DNA of 64,000 bases from Chionis minor (Eukaryota; Chordata; Aves; Charadriiformes; Chionididae): assembly GCA_013398295.1 (NCBI GenBank), contig VZSF01001132.1, positions 271,950 through 335,949 on the forward strand, written 5' to 3'. The notes under the pieces are model-generated. The model had not been told where the DNA came from, ran no database searches, and saw nothing but the letters and a program-made list of their open reading frames with translations. Position 1 is the stretch's first letter; every line of letters starts with the position of its first letter. Of this stretch, positions 13,998-25,766 are shown piece after piece. The position numbers were made by a program, and so were the translations under genes.

Positions 13998-16841
13998 GAG
14001 GATATACTCCCTTGGAAGAGGCAACTGTTAGAGCAAAAGGTTAACCTCACAGCACAGCTCAAGAAACTGAAGCACAGGCTCACAGCACAGATAAGGTTTG
14101 TGGCCGAAATGCATAGGGACATTAGAGACAACGGGTTTGTTTCAAACTTCTTTTGTTTCAAACTTTGTTTTTCTGCTGACTTCATGATGAGAGAGTCCGG
14201 AAAGAACTGTTAGACTTAGCAGCAATAAAATCACTCCAGATTCAGTGTGGGAGTAAGAAGTTGTTTCCTGGCTCTGAGTTTACTCTAACAAAAGATATGA
14301 TCTAAAAGCAATATCCTAACTGCTAGCCATCACTCCAATGTCTTCATTAAACACAAGCTTGGCCAGCTCTGTCAAAATCTTGAATTAATCAGCTGAGCTC
14401 ATGCCTCCACTGGTGGAAACCAGCATTTCTTTTTCAAAATCAGGAGCTCTACACCAGTTACTACCACTACAGAAATGTTACTGGTAAGGAACAGTTGCTG
14501 TGCTTTAGCACAAAGGGCAGTATTTAAAGAGTAATTAGGTTTTATTTTGCATTTTTACCTCCTGTGGAAGAAAGACAATTATGTACATCCTAGGACTTGC
14601 TGTTTCACAGTCCCATTTTCTACTCCTGTTTCAACGGTGCTTTGGAAACTCTCCGTAACTTCTCTTCTCCCTGTTCTTTTTGGGAATAGGGTCCAAAATA
14701 TTTCAATAGGGACACATGATTGCCTTCCACTTGGATGAAAAACAACTCCCATTTAGCTTCTTCCAAATGAAAGTACTTTTCCTTTGGGTTTCCACTTCCC
14801 CCTCAACAGCCATTAACCCTCATTGTCATGGAAAGCTGAATGGATGGGAGGGGAGGCTCCAGATCAGCTACCCTACACCAGCGGTGGTCATTTGTGTGGC
14901 ACCAAAGCCTCCTTCTAGCATCCTCTTCAAGAAGTTGTACTAAAAGAGGGTAAGAGGGTAGACCCTGCTGATTGCAGCCGTCAGCTGTGGGTTGGAAGTG
15001 GTGTCCCAAGTGCCCAATGTTGGAACCTCACTTTAATGTTTAATTTCGTGTTTAATTTTTAAAATTTGATTTGATCATTACCATAAACATTAAACAATAT
15101 TTCCTGTTTAAATATGAATAGGGTGCATTATTTGATTGAAATGAGTGTTCAGATGGCTAATGCGTTTTATTATGGCCATAGAATTTTACTGTTATTTCCC
15201 TTCTAGCTGCTGCTGTTCCAGGGAACTCAAAGGGATTCAGTTTTCAATAGGATGGGCCCTATCGGATGGCATGGTGTGGTACACAAGCTTGCCAATAAGA
15301 GTCTTTCCCATTCTGGGGACACTGCTCCTGGTAGTTTTATAACACTGATGAGTGGCTGTTATGGTTCAATGTCCATACAGGGACCTCTGAAAGGCTCTTC
15401 ACAGCCTATCTACCCCCTACCTAACATCTCTCATTTGCTATTGAATTGCCAGCTCCCATCTCTGGTTATCCTGTGATAATATCCCCTATCACTCAGCAAT
15501 TGAATTTTTCAGACAAGTATCTCATTGTTTTCTCCCATGCTGCCCCTTCATGCATGGTAGGAGCTCCTTAAAGAGAGCTGCAATCCCATCTCAGGATGTT
15601 CCCTGAAATTTCTCCAAAACCTGTCCCCCTTGCTATGATGCTCACATATGACTGACAACACCAAAACCACGACTTATTATTTTGGTATGAAACTTGTCTT
15701 GTTGTTTTCTCTACTTCATTTTCTGGTTTTCTCTCTGTCTTCTCTTGTACTACACTTGTGTTAGAGAAAGTTTGGAGCTGAATGTGCTTTTTGCTGGTCT
15801 CTATAAAGGCACTAGGAACGTACAGTCCTTCCTCTTGACAAACATTTGTCAGCACTATCTTAATTAAGGTGAGGTGGAAAACAAGAATTCCATCTAGCAG
15901 AAAACGGCAACTTTTCATACACAATTTTTGTTCTGAACCATGACCTTTCAGAAATGTTTGGGCTGACATCATCACCTTTCCTGCCCGAACACCCTTGAGC
16001 ACAGACATTAGGATAACTCAGCAGCACAGGTGTCTACCATGCCATCAGAGTATGACATACATGTTGGAACACTTCCTACTGCAAAAAATCCATCCTGGAC
16101 TTCAGAAATCTGTCCAATAAAAGCTTTATCAAATCCACTATTTTCGTCCCCAAAGTCTGAATCATGAAAAATTAACATTTTTGTATGAAAAATTATCTCC
16201 CTTAGTACTAATTATCATGTGGGTAATACTTAAGAAAGCTGCTTTCTAGCAGGATGTTGCAATACATCCAGAGCAAATTTTGCTGGCAGAGAACAGCAAT
16301 AGAAATGGGTAATGGAAATAGAAATCAGTAACAGCTCTTTTCTACTAAGAAAAAAAGCATTTCTGACTTTGTTAAGATGAATGTATAGTCCAGATAATTC
16401 TTAAGAAGGATTCTAATAGGGAAACAAATCCTTACCACAAGATCATTATGAAACTCCACCAGAAGAGATGAACCCACTTCTTGTGGCAGGAGCATTTACA
16501 GCTGAGAAAAACTAGTTATAGAACTTCAAATCCAACATGTCTGTTAAAGGCAATTTCTCCATTTCTTCAACATGGAGTGGAATTAGATATGAAGAGAGGC
16601 ATTCTTCTCTTCTAACTTGTTATCTAGGAAGTTACTTCAAACTATCTGGCCAGGCTCTACAAGAAATGTGGAGACATACAGGTGAACCTCCATAAAGTGA
16701 TTCATCCTCATCTGTCTCAGGAGTGAATGAATAACCCTATGGGAATACCCCTTTGCTTCTTTATTGATAGTTGAAGCATATTGGATTACCAGCTAAGAAA
16801 AACCACCTAACCTTCACAAAACAGAAAGTTTGGGTGATGAA

Positions 16842-16854
16842 CCGCCGCCGCCCG
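16842..16854. repeat. Short CCG triplet cluster
   Basis: CCGCCGCCGCCCG-type core with several CpGs in AT-rich surroundings. It is too short to be a CpG island. Confidence 0.6.
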
Positions 16855-18424
16855 GAGATAACTTGCTCCAAAGAGTACAGCAAGAATAAGACCAGAATTC
16901 TGCTCTTCTTATTTCCGGACCTATGTTCTGCTGTCTGACCAGCAGTGACCTCTGCAGTGGTAATAATTTTCCCTGAGAAAATAATCCAGAGCCTATAACA
17001 TTTCCATTACATATTTTGCAGCATCTTCATTTCAGTGCCATCACCATTTCTGATTGCTTTGAGGTCATATAAAATATGTGTATTTTTGTTACATCTGAAT
17101 TTGTTTTATCCAGAGGCAGAAGCAAGTTCATTGAACAGGGAGAGGACAGCAGTGTCAGACTGCACTACAAAGATGACCTAGGGTAATTAAAAATGGTTAT
17201 TTGGCCATGTGATGACATGAGACATTCCCCAGTTAATGTTCAAAAATGTTTTGCCTATCCTCAGTTTAAGTAGCCCTGATAAAAAATTACATCTCCTGCC
17301 CTTGGGGCCCTCATTCACAATCTAAGAAAATTCACCGTGAAGACTTCCTTCGTTGTACATTGTATAAATTCCCCTTTGCTTGAATTTTATGTACACGATC
17401 TGGCTTCTACTGCTTCCTGAGAGAGACTAATTACACAGACCTCTAAATTGTCTCATTGCAGAAGTTTGAGTGCACACACATCCCATCCAATATTGTGTTT
17501 GTCAGCCATGAAAACCATGTACGACCTTAAGCAACAGAAAATGCTTGCAGTGAAAAGGATGAGTTTCTGAAGGCAGTATATCCTAATAATAAATAGGCAT
17601 GATCTATCACAGAAAGGCAGACAGAAGAAAACTCAGAGCTGGGACCCTTCAAAGATTTAAAGCAGGTATCTACCCGTGGACCTGTGTGCTCCTTGAACAA
17701 GACATAGTCTCTGTAATAGTTATTGTTACAGCACTTGAGATGGTTGCCTTACTGTGGGAGGCTGAACCAGAGAAAATCTCTGCAAGTCCTCTCCAGCAGC
17801 AAGACAGAGTACATAGCTCTAATGATTGTGCTGTTGCTGTCTGCTAGACAGATATTTACAATATGCACTTACATGGTACTCCACATGGACAAAAAAAGGC
17901 CTTAATTGTATTTTGATAATCAAATCTGCTGCTCCACTCAGGTACTATACAGCTGGCAATTCAGAATGAATATAACAAACAGGTTCAACTTTTTTTTTTT
18001 TTAGTGCTTTCCTTGATTTTCCTCTAAACCCAATGTAAAATACAGTAGGTATATATGATCCAGGAGGCATTCCCAGAGCCAAGATGTTTATATTAATAAA
18101 ATAATACTAGAAATGGGATTATGTTAGTGGAAGTCAGTCCCACTTGCATTCTGAAAATATCTTCTCTTCCATCTTATGAGTAATGTTTGAAAAAGAACTG
18201 ATTTCCCTCTCTGTCTTTTCTCTCTCCCCTCCTCCCTGCTTTCTCCCTGTGTCTATTACAAGTATTTTAATAGAAAGACATTCAAATTGTAACACTCAGC
18301 AGCCCATGAGAATCAATTATTATTTTTTTTCCATTGCTGGTTACCATATTATTTTGTATAATTGTTGATGTCTGTCATCTAAATTACCTCACCCAAAAAG
18401 CTATCACATACATCGAAAAATAAG

Positions 18425-18528
18425 AATAACAATAATAATAAAAAAAAGTCTAACAACCCTTCACAACCCAGACACAACCTTGAGGGAAGAAAACACAAAA
18501 CAAAAGAGAAAATAATAATAAAAAAAAG
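18425..18528. repeat. Paired (AAT)n/A-rich low-complexity patches
   Basis: Two similar patches, 18425-18448 and 18508-18528, each consist of AATAATAAT followed by an A-run. About 60 bp of non-repetitive A/C-rich sequence separates them. Confidence 0.65.
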
Positions 18529-18629
18529 AGAGCAGCCCATCTAGCTAATTCATCTGCCCAATAAGTGCATGTGTGTGGTGGATCAGATAGGCTTGACAGC
18601 AGGTGAAGGGGGTCGGGGCTTTGCACACA

Positions 18630-18800
18630 CTCTGAAAGGGTTTTGATGATTGCAATTACTCGCCCACGCTTTGACATAGCACACAATGAAAGACTACAAT
18701 TAGACAACTATTATTACTAACTGCTGATACCAATGATGTCCATACAAATGCAGCTCACTTTGTCATTGCATTATTCATACTTGAGGTGCATTTGTGTATA
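18630..18800. promoter_or_regulatory. Candidate conserved non-coding element
   Basis: This is a non-repetitive block dense in homeodomain-like and AT-rich motifs (TTTTGATGATTGCAATTACT, a CAATTAG site and ATTATTACTAA). It keeps CpGs at CTCGCCCACGC. Such composition is typical of vertebrate enhancers, but without an alignment this is inference only. No open frame explains it. Confidence 0.25.
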
Positions 18801-20055
18801 TGAGTTTGTGAAGGAAAAGGGGTGGCAGTTGTTGTTTGTATTTGTGGCACTGTATAAATTATCTAGATTTATGCACACAGTCTCTGTAAATCTATATTCA
18901 AGCACACAGTTGTGTACATTGTTTTTCTGCCTGTATCTGCAGGCTTGCATACGTGAAGATGCAGCAGGATCTTTGGGATGGCACAGTGCAGTTCTCCTGG
19001 TCTGCACTCAGAGCCCACAGAAGGACTTACATCAACATTTCTGGGTTTTGGATGAAGCCTTGGATGGGTATGTGGGAGACAGGGATGTAGTTTTCTTTCC
19101 TTAGCTTGTGTCTTTTCAGGCTCTCTAATACTTGGCACTGCATTTCCCATGCCTCGCTGTGTGATGAGCAGTGGCTTCTGGATACAGTCTCGTTACAAAG
19201 AGGTTTACTTTAACTGCAGAAGATTTCTAAACTGACAGAAGATTAAGACAGAAGATTTATAAACCGATTTTAAAACTGAAATTATTACCTTTGCCCAGCA
19301 GACAGAACCCAGTGCTGTTGGCAACCTCTTTAAATGGGGGGGCACTGGTGGTTTTTTTGAAGTCAGAGCACACTGGCTATTGTATGCCACTGGAGACTTT
19401 GGGACATAAGTAAATGTGGGGAGTTATTCTGGAATCATTAATTTCTAATAACTAATATTAATAATGCTTAATAAAAAGATAAAGTAATAGCTAGCAAGAA
19501 TATCCAAAGTCGATTAATGTAATTTGGGCTACAGCCGTCTGACTGAAAAAAAAGCACCAAGACAGGGAATTAATTAAGAAGAACTATTCCATGTTAAATG
19601 TACACTATACCTTAATCTGAACGAACTTATCTGTGTAGAGAGCCCTTTAGATTTCTTTTATCCGCTGGTAAAGGGAATTCTAGTCAAACGTTGCCAAAAG
19701 GAGTTAAATCACCAGTGGGACAAGAGCTCTGTGCTCTTCCGTGTGGGAGCAGAGCTGCAGGATATGCCGGGGCCAGGTTTAGCCCTTGCTCTTGCCTTAG
19801 CTGTGTGCATAGCAGTTCTCACTGTAGCTACCAGCAAGACAATCACTGCATGAGTAATACATTGTTAGATTTATACAGCCTAACTTAGGTAATGTGAAAT
19901 CCAGAGGCAAAAGCAAATTTGCCCCGATTTTACAATCAGTCATGTTTTTAATTGATTTACCACTGCATCATCAGGATGAAAACATCCATACAGCTCTGCA
20001 ACACACTCATACCTCCTGCCAGTAAACGTTTATTCATGAACATTTTTGGACTGCA
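18800..20055. other. Non-coding stretch, nothing specific seen
   Basis: No recognisable gene or repeat. Open frames on both strands overlap each other around 18733-19150 and carry no domain. Confidence 0.55.
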
Positions 20056-20059
20056 TCAA

Positions 20060-20260
20060 GAATTCCTCCCAGGAAAGTCAGTCACAATGAAATGAAATGC
20101 AAGCGTACCCATTAATGACCAAATCATAAGGCACAAAATAACACAAAACAAGAGTAATAAACCTCTCCAGGGAATTGCATCACTGTTAACGAAGCAAGTA
20201 ATCAATAGACCATTGTTTGAAAGCATTGCTTGTTGCATGACGGCTTAGATGGAGACTTGA
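20060..20260. promoter_or_regulatory. Candidate conserved non-coding element with SOX and homeodomain-like motifs
   Basis: Non-repetitive AT-rich block with an ATTAATGA motif near 20110, TAATCAAT at 20199-20206 and a SOX-type CATTGTT at 20211-20217. CpG-containing words (GCGTACC, AACGAAG, GACGGC) are preserved. The motif cluster is visible in the sequence. Enhancer function is inference. Confidence 0.28.
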
Positions 20261-23200
20261 GTAACAGCAGCAGCCTGAAAAATATTATGCCCTGAAAGTA
20301 GCTACTCTGTGAGAATTGTTTGGAAATCATGAAATCTAGGAGATTTAGAAGGTCTTTTGCTGATGGCAAAGATTTGCAAATCTACACATTTGCTCTCCTA
20401 GAGAGGGAGGAAAGACCCAACCTCCCCTAGCCCCTAAATTCCAGTTTGTGATTTATCAGCAAGAAATAGCAATTTGGGTATGGAGAGCAATAAAGACCCA
20501 GCAGGCTGGGACCCCGGGGAGATGCTCAGATGATCCGCCTGTGCTGGCATCTGTGCTTCCACAGTTCCTCATTGTGGTTAGAGGAGACAGGACAGGGGAA
20601 AGCAGGAAAAGTGACACAGGGAGCTATGACCAGGGGTGATTCCAGGACTTGCAGCAGCTCACGCTGCTCCCAGAGTTGAGGGTCTCTCAGCCAGGTGTTT
20701 CTCCTCCCACAGGAAGAGAAGGAAGAAAGATGAGAGCTCGGATGAGACACCAGCACCCTCTGTCTTCCCTTCGTCTGTCTGCTTGCCTTTCATCAGGCTT
20801 TTTCACCCAGGGAGCCAGCTGTAGAGGTTCCCTAAAACGAATGCGTTTGGCCTGAGTCAAGGCAGCTCCTTGTTGTAAGTCTCTGGGGCTTTCTTCTGGG
20901 AAGCTGGAGTTGTTAATAACATGTCTGGCTTTCCCAGCTTTCGGGGTGGTCGCATCAGGTGGCAAGTGACAGGGCTTGTCACCATTTGTAAATGTCAAGC
21001 GGGGAGCAGGGAGGCCATGTGTCAGAGTTCAGGGCCAGGTAGGTATACTTTGCCTCCCACAGTCTTGTAAACTGTCCAGGCTTCTTTCATCTCCCCAGCG
21101 GGGTTTCCAGCCACAGACATCCCTGAGACCTGACAAAGTGCTGACAGCCTTGCTGCAGGGCAGGTGGATACACAGCAGAGTGGAGAGGGGATTTGCAGAG
21201 ATGTTTTTGCATCAGGACAAGATGGAAACAAGAGGCTGGGGATGCTGGCATGGTCTTGCAGGTGGCTCCCCATACAGTAGCACCCACACCACTGGTCCTG
21301 CTTCCTGCACTGGCTGTTTTCCAACAGCACTTTGCTTTTACAGTGCCAGGAGCAAAGCTCTGTAAAATACCTGTCTATCCACCTAAAAAGCAATGCACTG
21401 TGTTTTCAGAGCTCATGTCTAACCACATGTGAAACACCTGCTGTGAGCGCCTGCTCACAAGAAACTTTCAAGTTAAAATCCCCAGCACGCAAGAAACGAG
21501 CCTTTGCTGGGTGAAACTTCATCAGCAAAAGGCTTATCTGAAGCACCTGGGTCACTGTTTGGATCCACATCTGGAAGCCACATGTCAGCAAGGTCACCCA
21601 TTCCCCAAACTGACTGAAACAGATGTTTTCCTGTCTCAGCGAACCCTTTTGGTTCTCCAAGACCTGAGAATGCGAGGTCTGCACAGAAGAAAGGAACTGC
21701 CATAGCATATTGTACCTTGGACCTGGAGCAGCTTATGGGCATCACAGTCTGTACCCCAGCATTATACACATTCTTTTGGAGATTAAGGTCCCAGCGCTTA
21801 AGCCAGGTGTGTTAGTCTTAAATACAAGAGCAGATCCATTGGCTTGGGGGAGATTGCACAGGTTTTAAACTATGCATGTGTTTAAGCACCTGGCACACAA
21901 GCCTTTCTCTCTAGTGCACTTCTCACTCCCCTGGGCTTAATTTCAACTCCTTCCGCTTTATGGTCTGTGGCCTCTGCTGTAAATTCAGAGAGCTGGGGAA
22001 CTGATTTTTAAAAAATACTTTCTGCTTGAAATATTACAAGTAAAGAGCAGATGAGAATATATATCAGTTAAATGCTTTTTTAAAGCCATACATGACACAA
22101 CACGACACACTGGATTCTAAAATAAAGTACAGTAGCAAGGAACCCCAGCTGGAATTTCCTAAAATATGGCTTTCCTCTTCCAAAAGCACTTTTAATTTTA
22201 AGTGCTGACTTTCCTGACCCAGAATAAAGTTACAGGCAATGTTTACTAGCCAGCATAGAAGGGAATTGCTCCCTTATTGCATTCCAAGCATGCGAGCCAC
22301 TGAAAATCAATATAACAAAGTAGGAAAGAAAGAATAAGAGCATACCCCCTCATCTTCCCCCCTCTGCATGCACAGACAGACACATCCATAGAGCTGTCTC
22401 TCTCCTCCCCACCATGACAGGTAATGGCCCTCTCTAACCTTAGAGTTTGGCAGTGAAGAAAGATGAAGTTTGTCACATTGTTCCCAAGCAGCAAGTTGTA
22501 CAGCTAGGTCACCTCTGATTTTTAGCTAGTCAGTCAAGGCTACCTTTCCACAAGCAGCACACAGCTGCCATTCCCCAACAAATAGTGAAATGATGAGTCC
22601 ATGTCACAACAGAGGACACCATCTAAACTCCTTCTATCCCCTTCGGTTTGCTAATGTGATGGGAGATGACAGCGACATGAGACGGGGCTGATGTGAGCTA
22701 GGAATCTCCATAACAGGTCTTCTTGTGAAGGCAGCAAGAGCTGACCTATGGACATTTCAGCAACACAGGGAGCCGTGAAGAGGTGGAAGGTCATGTCTAA
22801 AAGCTGCTACTCTAGGGCAGGGGGCTGGGGGAAGGAGGCTGATCACTACTTGACGCCAGAGCCTGAAGGCAGACAAGATGCTGCAGGAGCAGCAGTGATC
22901 CAGGAGATGTCTTCCAGACGTCTGGCTTTCTCAACGCATTTCAGTGCCGAAGCAGGAGGAAGAGGAGAAAAAGGAGGAAAGGAGGAATGACTCACTTGTC
23001 TATACTGCATCAGGTGCTAAACTTTCTGCAGAAAGTCCACACTGCTCATCAAAGAGGTTGGACCTGGACTTTGGTAACAAGGATCCTTTTGATTTCTGTG
23101 TGGCTTGCAGTCTTGTTTGTGGGAGAAACACATGATCCTGTCTGCTGCTTTGGGATTTCTTTAAGCGCTGCTCTTTCAATGTCAAAGCAGAGGTCCAGTG

Positions 23201-24431
23201 CAAAAGCAATACTCCCCTCTGTCTCTCTCCATGGCACAGTCTAAATGGGGGCTGTGCTCTTTAAGAACAGATTTTGTTTGCTGGAGGGGGCCTGAAAGTG
23301 TTTTTAACCCATGGTGCCATGCAGGGCAGATACGTTGTGAAGCAGACACCAGCTGCAGGGTTAGCAGCAATCACTGAGACTTAGTGCTGAAATCTGTCAC
23401 GTGTGGGAAGTTAACACAAGTGGCTCTGCCATCCCAAAAGTCTTGGTGCCACATAGAGTTTTTCTTCCCAGGGTAATGAAGATGAAAGAGAAGAGAAATG
23501 CAGAGCCCTGATTATCTGGCACTGTGACCCAAGATGAAGTCTCTGCAGGATCAGCAAACCCACCCTACCCTGAGTGACTCAGATCTGCCCTTAAAATATA
23601 TCCCAGGGCTTACCTCGAAATGATGCAGTCCCTGCCAGTCCTCAGCAGCCGTAGCCTTGCCTGCAGCCTGACAACTTTATCACCTCCCTCCCTCCCTTTG
23701 CTCTCTCACTCATCCTTTGGTGCATGGGGTATTCAGGGCGATGGCTAGTGCCAATGTTAATGGGAATAACACTTGGAGGCTGCTGGAGGGAATCAAGGCC
23801 TCTGTCTTCCCAAGCCATCACTGCTTTGCAAGCTCTGGTTCTCACCTTTAATGTGGAGTCAGCTTTCTTGGCACATGGAGGATTCACCCTGTGGGATACT
23901 TTGCTGACTTTTCACCTTGACTCAGACATGCACAATAGAAATAGCAGCTGTGGACTCCTATGGTTTCAGACCCTGCCCTGTTTCAATTAGAGTGACACAT
24001 GGGTTTGCAGAGGAGGCTTTCAAGGAGGATTCGCAGGTTTCCTTCTGAGTCTTAACACTTAGAAAAAAAGAGTTGCACTGAGCTGCCTGTTTCTCCTGAG
24101 CACCTACAAGCACCTGGCAAGCAGGCAGTGGTTCTGCTACCCTCCCTTGTCTGATGGAGAAGCAGAGAGTGCGCTCGAAGTGCATCACTACCCTTTCACA
24201 CTGGTCATAGTGACACAGAACAGTTGCACACTGTCAAAATCCATCCCCACACCTTTGCAGTGAGTTCTACCAGCAGAAGGATTTGGGGACAGCACCCAGG
24301 GGTGAAGGGCATCACTGAGAGGAAGTGATGTTGGCAAGGCAGACTGTTTCTCACCTCCATGTCACCCCATGCTGCTAACTGTGGATAACTCAGTGCAGAC
24401 TGGAGCATGGCTGTCACAAAAGCGTTGCCTA
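20260..24431. other. Non-coding stretch of higher GC, no supported gene
   Basis: This region is richer in GC than its flanks and carries many overlapping short open frames on both strands, for example around 20.5-21.8 kb and 22.7-24.2 kb. None shows a domain, a consistent splice structure or frame preference. Higher GC alone lengthens random open frames, so I call no exon here. Confidence 0.5.
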
Positions 24432-24623
24432 GGGGCTGGAGCAGGATAACTGAGAGATGTTACTTTCCTGCAGATCTTGGGAGAATCCTCTCCATTGCCA
24501 TAGGGTCACCTCTTCCCCAGCCCTAGGGCTGAGCTGTTCGCAGAGGTGACCCAATGGCAGTGGAGAGGATTCTCCCAAGGTCTGCAGTAAAGTCACATCT
24601 CTCAGTTATCCTGCTTCAGCCCC
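24432..24623. repeat. Long inverted repeat (hairpin) with 82-bp arms
   Basis: The left arm 24432-24513 and right arm 24542-24623 are reverse complements without any indel. They match at 76 of 82 positions, with mismatches at left-arm positions 24439, 24461, 24467, 24475, 24495 and 24502. The 28-nt loop contains a perfect 12-bp palindrome, AGCCCTAGGGCT (24519-24530). If transcribed from the plus strand, three of the six differences become G:U pairs, leaving three mismatches in 82. No terminal motif or flanking target-site duplication marks a known MITE. It could be a snap-back inverted duplication, an unnamed foldback element or a hairpin RNA source. Neither a transposase nor an RNA gene can be shown from the sequence. 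Confidence 0.97.
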
Positions 24624-25766
24624 ATGGGAACACTTTTCCAGCCCAGGTACATCAGACTCCTGGTGTGGAGCTGGGCAGAAGACAACCTGGCCACCCCAGC
24701 ACCTCCTGTTACTACAGAGGAGATGGGAAATAGCTGCGAGAGTAGCAGGTGATGCCCGACAGCTGAGCACCACTTCATGGGAATGCTCATGCAATGGCAT
24801 ACTCAGCCTTAGGATATCCTTGTGTCCTGGAAAGTCTCTCAGAAGTGCCCAGAACAATCTGAGAAGCACACCGTCACCTAAAAAATGAAACGACTTCCAC
24901 AGTTTTTCAGAGGTGCTCTTGTTACTGAAGCAACCTGCCCTAGTCCTCCATCTCTCACTACGCTGGAGAGAAATAGCATAGATTACCTTCAAAGAGAAGT
25001 ACCATCCTCGCCCAGGAGAGAGAGGAAGAGGAGGAGATTCTAACTGCAAAGGTGAGGAGCTAGGGGAAACTCAGAAGTTGTTTGGAAAGTAGAGAGAATT
25101 AATTTTATATTTAGTTGGTCTTTTTTTCTTTTTGTCTTTATAGAACTGACATGAAATTGTTCTAAAAAAAGTCAAGCTGGCATCTTCCCTGAGACACTTG
25201 CCCCTTGGCCCTGGGGAAAGGCTGCGTGCTGGCCCTGAGGAAAGGCTGCATGCTCTACAGCCTCCCACGAGGAACGTTAACAGGCTATGAGGGGTAGTGC
25301 CTGCTAGAGGGTTGCAGCAATGATAGGGCTTAGAAACCAATCAGGATTTTCACAGCAATCTCAAGCTGTTTGAGGCCTTGCCCTCTGCTGTCATGTGCAC
25401 ACTTGAGATTTTTTTGCTTTCTTGTTCAATAAATCCCCAGTTTTCTAGACCTCAGAAGTGTACCAAAGTTTGAAAGTGACCCAAGTTCAAGCTAAAGGCT
25501 CAGCAGGAGACAAATAAAGGAATCTCAAATCTATTATTAAATAAGTAAAACCTCACGACATCTTTAGGTCTGGCTTACATTTTCTGAGTCCTTGAAGTTG
25601 CTAATAAACATCAAGCATATGGCTGGAGCTTTAATCCTCAGCTCTAATAATACTTGGGAAAATATTCAGGAATATACTCATCCACATTTGGAGACTTTGG
25701 AAAATTCTCCACATTTTCAAGCTTGTGCTAGCCTGTAAGCAGGAAGGGTTTTGCAAAGTCAGGCAC
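24624..25766. other. Non-coding stretch, no supported gene
   Basis: No recognisable gene. It contains a two-copy 24-bp tandem repeat (25207-25254). The minus open frame 24606-25049 (147 codons) overlaps the right arm of the inverted repeat and lacks domains. Confidence 0.55.
25207..25254. repeat. Two-copy 24-bp tandem repeat
   Basis: Two adjacent units of the form GGCCCTGRGGAAAGGCTGCR plus TGCT, differing at two positions. Confidence 0.9.

Larger units (their letters stand above)
9410..18420. other. Non-coding stretch, no supported gene
   Basis: AT-rich sequence with no recognisable gene. Minor items are a 21-bp direct repeat (13956-13997), a CCG triplet cluster (16842-16854) and a T-run (17990-18002). 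The 146-codon minus open frame at 15568-16008 has no domain that I recognise. Confidence 0.6.

Noticed and set aside
15568..16008. 146-codon minus-strand open frame
   Set aside because: No domain, no codon bias, no splice or promoter context. The length is within chance expectation for the window.
20526..21769. Dense overlapping open frames on both strands, suggesting exons
   Set aside because: Frames compete on both strands, explained by locally higher GC. No consistent acceptor/donor pairing or recognisable protein.
24606..25049. 147-codon minus-strand open frame
   Set aside because: Overlaps the right arm of the inverted repeat and shows no domain. Probably chance.
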